A DNA stretch of 24,722 nt from JBGPYB01 sp041493035. GTDB taxonomy: Bacteria; Acidobacteriota; Vicinamibacteria; Fen-336. The stretch covers positions 1-24,722 of the forward strand of contig JBGPYB010000068.1 in assembly GCA_041493035.1 (NCBI GenBank). Direction: 5' to 3'. Each line of letters opens with the position of its first letter. The stretch's first letter is position 1. The position numbers and the translations under genes were made by a program. A model generated the notes under the pieces. It had not been told where the DNA came from. It made no database searches and saw only the letters and a list, made by a program, of their open reading frames with translations. This document shows, piece by piece, positions 1-6,962 of the stretch.

Positions 1-740
1 CACTTCGTCCTCCTTCTTCTAGGCCGCGGCCGGCTCGCGCGCAGGACCCTGTGCACGTCGTCGGATGTGCTCTCGAGGAGCCGCCGCATCGCGTCCTCCG
101 CGCCCCCGGGATCGCCGGTCCGGACAGCGTCCAGCACCTGACGATGTTGGCGCACGGACCGAACGTAGGCGGCATGGTCGACGCTCGTCAAGCGAAAGCT
201 CGACCGGAGAGCGGCCTGGATCAGCGCACCGAACGGCTTCATGAAGACATTGTGGCTCGCGGCGAGCACCGCGAGGTGAAATCGCAGGTCAGGGTCGATC
301 GACGCTTCCAAGTCCCCAGTCGTGGCTTCCATTTCGGAGCACGCCTTCTCGATGTCGGCCACTTCCTCGGGAGTCGCCCGATCGGCGGCCATCCGGGCAC
401 CCGCCGGCTCGACGACGAGGCGCACCTCGAGAAGGTCCTCGAGGCCGGCGGCCGCTCCAGGCCCCGAGAACTGCCAGCGCAGCACGTCGGGATCGAGGAC
501 GTTCCAGTGCAGGCGCGGACGAATCCGCGTGCCGGTCTTCGGGCGCACCTCGAGCAGCTCCTTGGCGGCGAGCACCTTGATCGCCTCCCGCACCACCGTA
601 CGGCTGACGCCGAACTCCTCCCCAAGCGCCGCTTCGTTGGGCAGGGGATCACCGGCGTCCAGCGCACCACTCACGATGCGGGCGCCGAGGCGATTCGCGA
701 CCTGGCTGTGTAGCGTGTGCTCGCGGCGTTCCATTCTCAT
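1..740 (-). CDS. GntR/FadR-type transcriptional regulator with FCD domain (C-terminus cut by window edge)
   Basis: The frame starts at ATG 740 (second ATG at 734) and stays open to base 1, giving 246 codons with no stop. This is a nearly complete regulator of the usual 230-250 residue size. Residues about 11-75 form a GntR winged helix, with the recognition part reading NEAALGEEFGVSRTVVREAI. Residues about 100-230 match the all-helical FCD ligand domain, with DLRFH (D151, H155) and RQHR (H199) at its usual metal-binding positions. Such proteins usually repress sugar-acid or organic-acid catabolism and are released by the substrate. The start ATG overlaps the TGA of the upstream SMP-30 gene (ATGA), so the two are probably translationally coupled and co-transcribed. 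The basic tail (RPRPRRRRTK) looks like the natural end. The family is clear; the ligand is not known, though the partner gene suggests an aldonate or lactone. Confidence 0.88.
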   Translation of the reverse strand, partial: MRMERREHTLHSQVANRLGARIVSGALDAGDPLPNEAALGEEFGVSRTVVREAIKVLAAKELLEVRPKTGTRIRPRLHWNVLDPDVLRWQFSGPGAAAGLEDLLEVRLVVEPAGARMAADRATPEEVADIEKACSEMEATTGDLEASIDPDLRFHLAVLAASHNVFMKPFGALIQAALRSSFRLTSVDHAAYVRSVRQHRQVLDAVRTGDPGGAEDAMRRLLESTSDDVHRVLRASRPRPRRRRTK

Positions 741-1642
741 GCGATCCGGAAGCGCCCGGTCGGGAGACCCGCGACCTCGGTGGGCAGCGCGAAGAGCCCT
801 CCGGCGAGCGGCTCATCGGCCCCTGCCTGCAACGATGCCGTGGTCACGTACAGGGTCCGCAGCTCCGGTCCGCCGAAGGCGCAGTTCGTGACGTTCGAGA
901 CGGGCATCTCGACGACGGTATCGATCGTGCCGTCGGGTGATATGCGGACGATGCAGGCGCCGCCATATCGGCAATTCCAGAGGAAGCCTTGGGAATCGAC
1001 GGCCGACCCGTCGGGAACCCCGCGCTTCACGTCCGCAGGGAATGGGCGGCGGCTCGAGATGGAGCCGGTCGCAACGTCGTAGTCATAGGCATAGATCACG
1101 TTGGCGATCGAGCAGCCGCAGTAGAACGTCTTTCGGTCGGGACTCCACGCGAGGGTGTTCGTGATGCCGTAGCCGGTGTCCCAGACGGTCACCTGTCCGT
1201 CGCCGGTGACCCGGTAGAGCGAGCCCGTGGCCCCCGACACGTCCTGGTGGGCGCCGTCGGGCGCCACGTTGTTGCGCATGCTCCCGATCCAGAACGACCC
1301 GTTCGGATCCGTGGCGCCGTCATTCAGCCGGTTGAAGGGTGTATTCGGCTCCGGCCGCGCCAGCGCCACGCGAGCGTCGCTCTCCGGCGCCCACAGGATC
1401 ACCTGCGAGCCGAGCGCCACGAGAATCCGGGCGGGGTTGGTCGTCAGCGACAGGGCAGCGACAGGTTCGTCGAACCGCCAGGTCGTCACCTCGCCGTCGG
1501 CAAGCCGATAGCGCTGGATTCGAAAGCCGTTGACGTCGGTCCAATAGACGACTCCGGCCGACGGATCCCAGAGCGGACTCTCGCCGACGACGTTCCGAGC
1601 CTCGACGAGACAGGCGATGGCGGTGTTCGTGGCGCGGAACAT
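737..1642 (-). CDS. SMP-30/gluconolactonase/LRE family protein
   Basis: A 301-residue soluble six-bladed propeller protein of the SMP-30/regucalcin family, normal in length. Family members hydrolyse sugar lactones such as gluconolactone using a divalent metal. The expected metal and substrate residues are visible: E21 (VVGESPLWDP), N107-D108 (RLNDGATDPNGSFWIGS), N162 (GITNTLAWSPD) and D211 (GVPDGSAVD). ATG 1642 is chosen because a stop lies in frame 12 bases upstream. A purine-rich leader (ATAGGATGAATAGAGAGG) precedes it. No signal peptide is seen, so a cytoplasmic enzyme is expected. It is the first gene of a two-gene unit with the GntR regulator. Candidate promoter, operator and hairpin lie directly upstream. 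The family call is firm; lactonase specificity is inference. Confidence 0.9.
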   Translation of the reverse strand: MFRATNTAIACLVEARNVVGESPLWDPSAGVVYWTDVNGFRIQRYRLADGEVTTWRFDEPVAALSLTTNPARILVALGSQVILWAPESDARVALARPEPNTPFNRLNDGATDPNGSFWIGSMRNNVAPDGAHQDVSGATGSLYRVTGDGQVTVWDTGYGITNTLAWSPDRKTFYCGCSIANVIYAYDYDVATGSISSRRPFPADVKRGVPDGSAVDSQGFLWNCRYGGACIVRISPDGTIDTVVEMPVSNVTNCAFGGPELRTLYVTTASLQAGADEPLAGGLFALPTEVAGLPTGRFRIA

Positions 1643-1658
1643 CCTCTCTATTCATCCT

Positions 1659-1687
1659 ATCATAGTATGAATCAGGCCCAAGATCAG
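1659..1687 (-). promoter_or_regulatory. Candidate promoter of the SMP-30/gntR unit
   Basis: On the minus strand TATGAT (1664-1659) matches the -10 consensus at five of six bases. A poor -35 (CTGATC, 1687-1682) stands 17 bases upstream, inside the distal arm of the hairpin. Transcription would begin about ten bases before the ATG, giving a very short leader. The weak -35 lowers confidence. Confidence 0.35.
1660..1670. promoter_or_regulatory. Palindromic candidate operator TCATAGTATGA
   Basis: An 11-base palindrome (five-base arms around one central base) overlaps the candidate -10 box. It is nested in a second inverted repeat, ATTCAT (1650-1655) and ATGAAT (1667-1672). FCD-GntR regulators typically bind short, AT-rich palindromes of this size, and the site sits just before the operon that encodes such a regulator. 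Autoregulation is therefore plausible but not shown. Confidence 0.4.
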
Positions 1688-1711
1688 CGGCGACTCTCGT
1701 CGCCGCTGATC
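1682..1711 (-). terminator. Strong hairpin after the TonB receptor remnant
   Basis: GATCAGCGGCGAC (1682-1694), loop TCTC, and the perfect complement 1699-1711 give a 13-bp stem. It starts 23 bases past the receptor stop codon on the minus strand. The following bases (TTGGGCC) are not a clear T-run, so intrinsic termination is likely but not certain. It could also insulate the SMP-30 promoter. Confidence 0.5.
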
Positions 1712-1734
1712 GGGACTCCCTATTCCGACCGGTC

Positions 1735-2730
1735 CTAGAACTTGACGGCGGCCGAGATGCCGATCGTCCGGGGCTGGTTGGTCAAGTAGAAGATCCGGGC
1801 TCGGGTTCCGCGTTCGCGGTCGAACGCCAGGAGCGCCCGCTCGTCGGTCAGGTTGTTGGCGTAGAGCGCCACGTCCCACTTCCCCTTGAGGACGCCGAGG
1901 CGCGCGTTGAGGATGCTGTAGGACGGGAGTATCGGGTTGTAGGTGAAGAACTGCTGCGTCAGCGGTCCGCCGATGGTGTTCTTCCCGAACGAGGTCATGT
2001 CCAACCGGCCGAGCGCCAGGTCGCCGACCTGCGTGTAGCGGTCTCCCCCGACATAGGTGAAGCTGCCGGTCAGATAGCCGACGGCGTGGTTCATGTCCCA
2101 CTGTCCGGTGGCCGCCGCGGACATCTGGAACTTGGGCACGGTCGGCAGGCGCCGCCCCGCCACGATGCCCGTGGCTGCGGCCGGCTCGATTGTGGACCGG
2201 AGCTCGGAATCGGCGTAGCTCCCCGAGAGCGCGAAGTCGAAGTGCCGGCTCGGCGCGGCGCTGAACTCCCCCTCCAAGCCCTGGCTGCGGGCTTTCGGAA
2301 CGATGAAGATGAGGCGAGAGGAGCACGACCCCGCGGTGACCGTGGCCTGAAGGTCCTTGATGTCCATGTAGAACGCCGAGACGTTGAACGAGCCACGACC
2401 ACCCATGATCCGGGACTTCGTCCCGACCTCGTAGTTCCAGGTCTTCTCGTCCTTCCAGCTATCCCGGCCGCTGAAAGTGGCGAGGTCCTCGGGCGTGCAG
2501 ATGGGTTTGTTGAGGGGGTCGTTGACGCCACCCAGTCGGAAGCCCTTCGAGACCTGGGCGTTCAGGTTGGTCGTGCCGCTCACCTTGTAGCTCACGATGA
2601 CACGGGGCGCCACGCCGTTGGCGTTGGTGGCTCCCGGCTGCGTCACCAGAGCGCTGCCGTTGTTGTCGTTGCCGAAGATGCCGTCGAAGATCTGCGTCTT
2701 GTCCTCGCTGAAGTGCCCCGCCTTCCGCTC
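1735..2730 (-). pseudogene. TonB-dependent receptor, C-terminal beta-barrel fragment only
   Basis: About 330 residues read as the second half of a TonB-dependent outer-membrane receptor. They show alternating barrel strands such as SKGFRLGGVNDP, WNYEVGTKSRIMGG and VALYANNLTDERALLAF, ending with the typical terminal phenylalanine (AAVKF). Full receptors have roughly 700-1000 residues with a signal peptide, plug and TonB box; all of these are missing. Receptor-like sequence begins near SEDKTQIFDGIFGND (about 2710-2670) and the frame reaches a TGA at 2787-2785. GTG 2646 is the first plausible start but would give an unusable fragment. The neighbouring divergent gene begins at 2808, so the lost half is not nearby. 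The likely cause is an old deletion or rearrangement; an assembly join is the alternative. The intact gene probably imported a sugar or oligosaccharide for the adjacent locus. Confidence 0.8.
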
Positions 2731-2807
2731 ATGCGACCCCCAATCACAGCGCGCCGGGCGGTGGAACTCTACGCCAGGGGAATGTCAGGGACAAACAGAT
2801 TCGCTGT

Positions 2808-4204
2808 ATGCTCCGGCGCATGCGGCATTCCATCCCTCGACGCACTATCGCCAGCGCGACGATTCTCCTCGCACTGGGCCTGTCGATCGCCTCCGGCGCG
2901 GAAGCGGCGGGCACCGCAACCGCGGAAACCCTCGACCGCTTTGCCATCCCGGCCACGGACGACGGCCTGCCCGGGGCGGGACCGATCCGGCGCTACGAGT
3001 GGTTTCAAAAGCTGTGGCGCGAGCGTCGCTCCGTCTGGGCCCAGCAAGTCGATCAGGATCAACGCGCCGTCGTCTTCCTCGGCGACTCGATCACCCAGGG
3101 CTGGGGCGGAGGCCTCGGCGCGGCGTTCCCTGGCATCAAGGTCGCGAATCGCGGCATCAGCGGCGACACCACGCGCGGCGTTCTGCTGAGGCTCGAGAAG
3201 ACGTGATTGCGGTCAACCCTACGGCCATCGTGTTGCTCATCGGCACGAACGACCTCGAGGAAGGCGCCACACCCGAGGTCATCGCCTCCAATCTCAAGGT
3301 CATCATCGCCGAGCTCGAGCGTCACAATGCCCGAATGCCCATCGTGCTCTGCCAGGTCTTCCCCAGTTCGACCACGAAGAAACGCCCGGTGGATCAAATC
3401 AAGGCGATCAACACCCTCTATCGGGCCGCCGTGAAGAACGACGCGCAGATCACGTACCTGGAAACCTGGCCGCTCTTTGCCGATCCGAGCGGCGACGCGA
3501 TTGCCGGCGAATTCCCCGACCTCCTGCATCCCAACGAGGCGGGCTACGCGAAGTGGGCGGCCGCTCTACGCCCCATCTTCGCGACGCTGGGGTTCTCCGA
3601 AACCAACACGGCTCCGTTCTGCCCCGAGGACGGGTTCCTAAGCCTGTTCAATGGTCACGATCTCACCGGCTGGGGCTATCGGCCGACCTCCGAAGCGGAC
3701 AAAGCTAGCGCCACGAGTTGGCAGGCCTCGGATCCAGACGCCGCCGCCTGGCCATTCGTCACCGAGCCGGTCCACTTCGATGGCCTGACGGCGACGCCCG
3801 ACGGACGCTTCGCGGTCGTTGGCGACCGCCTCGTGGTCACCACGCCCCCTGAGTATCGGAAGATTCAACAGCTTTGGACCACGCGCGAGTTTCCACAGGA
3901 TTTCGTCCTGAAGCTCGAGTTTCGCGCCACCCCCAACACCGACAGCGGCGTCTACCTGCGCGGTCCGCAACTGCAAGCCCGGGATTACCTGATCGCCGGA
4001 CCGTACAAGGACTTGAAGCACTACAAGCCGCAGGACTGGAATGAGATCGTCGTCACGGTCCAGAACAGCGTGGCCCGCGCCACCTGCAACGGCGAAGTGC
4101 TCGAAACCGACTTCAAGCTTCCCCAGTCCGGCCCGATCGGCCTGGAGGGCGACCGCGGTCAGATGGAGTACCGGCGCATTCGAATCAAGACGCTATCCCG
4201 ATAG
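2808..4204 (+). pseudogene. Secreted GDSL-esterase plus DUF1080 (3-keto-glycoside hydrolase type) protein, broken by a frameshift
   Basis: A signal peptide (MRHSIPRRTIASATILLALG, from ATG 2808 or 2820) leads into a GDSL/SGNH domain: VVFLGDSITQGW (nucleophile S94), NRGISGDTTRG, LLIGTNDL and DLLHPNEAGY (D238, H241). The DUF1080 domain follows from about residue 276 (LSLFNGHDLTGWG) to the end. DUF1080 proteins include hydrolases of 3-keto-glycosides. The reading frame is broken near 3193. The first frame ends at TGA 3204-3206 and the continuation (EDVIAVNPTAIVLLIGTNDL) is one frame back. Restoring one base, as in CTCCGAGAA for CTCGAGAA, gives an uninterrupted 465-residue protein. This is either a real inactivating deletion or a sequencing/assembly error. 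It lies divergent to the receptor fragment, fitting a polysaccharide or glycoside utilisation locus. Confidence 0.85.
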
Positions 4205-4208
4205 GAAA

Positions 4209-4222
4209 GGCGCCCGAGCGCC
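4209..4222 (+). terminator. Small hairpin after the GDSL-DUF1080 gene
   Basis: GGCGC, loop CCGA, GCGCC forms a five-bp GC stem four bases past the stop codon. It is followed by GACTTTG rather than a real T-run, so it is only a weak terminator candidate. Confidence 0.25.
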
Positions 4223-4226
4223 GACT

Positions 4227-4255
4227 TTGACGCTCGCACCGCGAACGGGTACCGT
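4227..4255 (+). promoter_or_regulatory. Candidate sigma70-type promoter for the GYF-domain gene
   Basis: TTGACG (4227-4232), a 17-base spacer and TACCGT (4250-4255) lie in the gap before the gene starting at 4334. The -35 is good and the -10 moderate. The implied leader is about 70 bases. Confidence 0.4.
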
Positions 4256-4333
4256 CCTCATAGCTTGCATGCGGTCGACGCGAGGCGACCGCGTTGCGCC
4301 TTGGTACAGCCGTGACGATCCGGTGGGGGCAGC

Positions 4334-5941
4334 ATGGCGAGCGGCTTGAAGGTCCGGCTCGACGACGGCAGCGAGGTGGGTCCGCTCGATCTGCGGATGG
4401 TGCAGACCTGGTTCCAGCAGGGCCTCATCATTCGCGACACGATGGTCCAGAGACCCGGCGGCGCCCGCTGGATACGGCTGGGCGAAGCCGTGGACCTGAA
4501 GCAGTGGAACGCACCTCTAGTGGTTGCGCCTCGCGCCCGTGGCGCTTCCCGGGGACCGGCGCTGGGGGACGTGGGCGAAGTCCCAGAAAGCGGGACCGAG
4601 GGCTGGAGGCTCTCTGTCGCAGCGGCGCTCTTCTTCGTCCTTGCAGCGGGCACCGCGCTCTGCGCGGTGTGGCCCGAGCGCGTGCGGCCGGAGCTAGACG
4701 GCGCACCGTGGCTCCAGATCGCCCTCGCCGCGGCCGCCCTGGGCCTCGCCCTCGTGCGCGGGTGGGAGATGGGCAGACGTGCGGTGCGCGCCGCGGCCCT
4801 CGTCGCTGCTGCCGCCGCCTTCCCCCTGGCGGGCCTATTCATCGCGAGGGGCATGCGGGGCGAGGCGCTTCTGGTCGTAGCCTCGGCCTGGCTCCTCGCT
4901 TCAGGCTTCCTCGCCTTCCTCGCCCCCGGCCTCTCGCGTCTCAAGGCAGCGGCAAGCCTCCTGCTCATCGTGCTCGGCGGAGCAGGCCTCGTCCGCTTCG
5001 GCCCCGCCGAGGCCAGCGCAGCCCCGGCCGTCGGTCCCTGGGTCTCCGGCGACCAGCGGATCGTCAACGAGGAGATCGGGCTCACCCTCGCGGTGCCGCC
5101 GGGCTGGGTGGCGCTCAAGCCCGGGAACCCGCTCGTTCCGGCGCCCGCGGCGGCTCGCGTCACGCTCGCCCAACCGCGGGTCTCAGGCTACGCCTGCCTT
5201 CTCGTCGAGCCTCCCCCGGCACAAGTCCTCCTTCTGGAGCACTACCTCGACTTCGTGCTCGCGCAGCGGCGCGGGACCGCTACTTCCTTCGAGGAAGACT
5301 GGCGTCGCGACGGGCGCCTCGGCTCGGTCGAGTCCCGTCGCGCGAGCAGTCGCCGGAGCTCCCCACAGGGACGGTTCGTCGAGAGGACCGTCGTCGCGCA
5401 GGACGCCGACCGCTATTTCGCCCTCGTCGCCTGGGTGCCCGAGGCCGGCGGCGGCCGAGCCCTCGACGAGCTCCAGGCTCTCGAGGCCGCGGTGTCGCTG
5501 TCGGGAGTGAGGAGTGCCGGACAGCGGGACGCGATGCAACGAGCGAACCTCGAGCTCCCCCATCTCTCGGTGCGAACCGTGCAGAGCCTCGTTGAGTCCA
5601 CGGGCTCCGCGGTGCCCTCGGATCTCTTCCACCGCTCCGTGGCCGCTTCGGCGCGAGGCGTCGCGTCTCTGGCCCCGGCTACCACCCAGGAGCTCCAAAC
5701 GCTCACCAGCGCCGCCTTGGCTGCGCTCCCTCGCAAGGAGCACGCACAGCTCGCCGAGTACCTGCGCAAGGTCGGCGCGGGCTCACCGACGCAGCCGCAA
5801 GAGGACGAGCCGATGCGAATCCTGATGAAGGCCGCAGTCACACGGCTCCCCGCCACCCAGCGGACGCGTCTCGAGGAACTGAACGAGAGCGCCATCCGTG
5901 CTGGCGAGGAGCATCAAGCCGCTGCCCCGGCCCGGCCGTAG
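4334..5941 (+). CDS. GYF_2-like domain membrane protein of unknown function
   Basis: 535 residues. Residues about 4-52 (KVRLDDGSEVGPLDLRMVQT, then WIRLGEA) resemble the bacterial GYF_2 domain, a small module probably used for protein contacts. Around residues 92-222 come about five hydrophobic segments (VAAALFFVLAAGTALCAVW, WLQIALAAAALGLAL and others), so the protein should be an integral membrane protein. The C-terminal half (from about 235) is soluble and reads like a one-domain alpha/beta fold (IVNEEIGLTLAVPPGWVAL) followed by alanine-rich helices. ATG 4334 is preceded by a purine-rich GGTGGGGG. It has its own candidate promoter and ends 25 bases before the convergent aldo/keto reductase. 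I recognise no catalytic motif and assign no function. Coding is supported by the long frame, consistent GC-rich third positions and the coherent domain layout. Confidence 0.75.
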   Translation: MASGLKVRLDDGSEVGPLDLRMVQTWFQQGLIIRDTMVQRPGGARWIRLGEAVDLKQWNAPLVVAPRARGASRGPALGDVGEVPESGTEGWRLSVAAALFFVLAAGTALCAVWPERVRPELDGAPWLQIALAAAALGLALVRGWEMGRRAVRAAALVAAAAAFPLAGLFIARGMRGEALLVVASAWLLASGFLAFLAPGLSRLKAAASLLLIVLGGAGLVRFGPAEASAAPAVGPWVSGDQRIVNEEIGLTLAVPPGWVALKPGNPLVPAPAAARVTLAQPRVSGYACLLVEPPPAQVLLLEHYLDFVLAQRRGTATSFEEDWRRDGRLGSVESRRASSRRSSPQGRFVERTVVAQDADRYFALVAWVPEAGGGRALDELQALEAAVSLSGVRSAGQRDAMQRANLELPHLSVRTVQSLVESTGSAVPSDLFHRSVAASARGVASLAPATTQELQTLTSAALAALPRKEHAQLAEYLRKVGAGSPTQPQEDEPMRILMKAAVTRLPATQRTRLEELNESAIRAGEEHQAAAPARP

Positions 5942-5966
5942 CGATCTTGCGCCCTTGGAGAGCTGC

Positions 5967-6959
5967 CTAGCGGTCGATCGCCTTCATGTTGGCCGGGGCG
6001 TATCGATCGCCCGCGATCTGATCCTGCGGCACGGCCGCCTCCAGCTCCGCCACCTCGTCGGGCGTCAACCGGATGTCCGTCGCGGCCGCGTTCTCCTCGA
6101 GGTACTTCCGACGCTTCGTCCCGGGAATCGGCACCAGGTCGCCGCCCTTCGCCAGCACCCACGCCAGGGCGAGCTGGCCGGGCTTGGCGCTGCGGCGCTC
6201 GGCGATCGCAGTCACCCGCTCCACCAGGATCCGGTTCCTGTCGAAGTTCTCGGCCGCGAAACGCGGAAAGCGCAGCGAACGGGCGTCCTTCTCGTCCAGG
6301 TCGCCCTTCTTCGTGATGGCGCCCGTCAGAAAGCCACGCCCGAGCGGGCTGTACGGCACGAAGCCGATCCCCAGCTCGCGCACCGTCGGGAGAATCGCCT
6401 CCTCCACGTGCCGCTCCCAGAGCGAGTATTCGGTCTGCAGCGCCGTGATCGGATGGATCTTGTGCGCGCGACGGATCGTGGCCGGCGACGCTTCCGAGAG
6501 CCCCAGGTACTTCACCTTCCCCGCCTTCACGAGCTCCGCCATGGCACTGACCGTCTCCTCGATCGGAGTCTGGGGATCCACGCGATGCTGGTAGTACAGA
6601 TCGATGTGATCGACACCCAGCCGCTTCAGAGACGCGTCGCAGGCCGCCCGCACGTACTCCGGCTTCCCGCTCACCGTCCAGTGGGTCGGGTCATCCTTCT
6701 TCCGCACGTTGGCGAACTTCGTCGCGAGGAAGACCTCGTCCCGACGCCCGCGGATCGTCTTCCCGATCAGCTCTTCGTTGTCCCCGATCCCATACGCGTC
6801 GGCCGTATCCAGGAAGTTGATACCCAGATCCAGCGCCCGCAGGATCGTCGCGGCCGACTCCTGGTCGTTCCGCTCGCCGTAGAACTCGCTCATCCCCATG
6901 CAACCGAGGCCCATCCGCGAGACGACGGCACCTTCAGAACCCAGCTTCACCTTTTCCAT
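5967..6959 (-). CDS. Aldo/keto reductase
   Basis: 330 residues, the normal length for an NADPH-dependent aldo/keto reductase. The opening motif (RMGLGCMGMSEFYGER) and the catalytic tetrad are all visible: D51 and Y56 (FLDTADAYG), K81 (FLATKF) and H125 (LYYQHRVD). The late motif IPGTKRRKYLEENAAA carries the cofactor-phosphate binding residues. It reduces aldehydes or ketones in the cytosol; the physiological substrate cannot be read from sequence. Its ATG lies three bases after the stop of the kinase-PD40 gene, so both are probably one transcript. The pairing may mean that the kinase regulates, or senses the same stress as, the reductase, but that is inference. Confidence 0.93.
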   Translation of the reverse strand: MEKVKLGSEGAVVSRMGLGCMGMSEFYGERNDQESAATILRALDLGINFLDTADAYGIGDNEELIGKTIRGRRDEVFLATKFANVRKKDDPTHWTVSGKPEYVRAACDASLKRLGVDHIDLYYQHRVDPQTPIEETVSAMAELVKAGKVKYLGLSEASPATIRRAHKIHPITALQTEYSLWERHVEEAILPTVRELGIGFVPYSPLGRGFLTGAITKKGDLDEKDARSLRFPRFAAENFDRNRILVERVTAIAERRSAKPGQLALAWVLAKGGDLVPIPGTKRRKYLEENAAATDIRLTPDEVAELEAAVPQDQIAGDRYAPANMKAIDR

Positions 6960-6962
6960 GGT

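Noticed and set aside
1320..1655. A minus-strand frame starting at ATG 1655 just before the SMP-30 start
   Set aside because: It overlaps the SMP-30 gene in another frame, is Arg-rich and resembles nothing. The SMP-30 frame carries the metal-binding residues.
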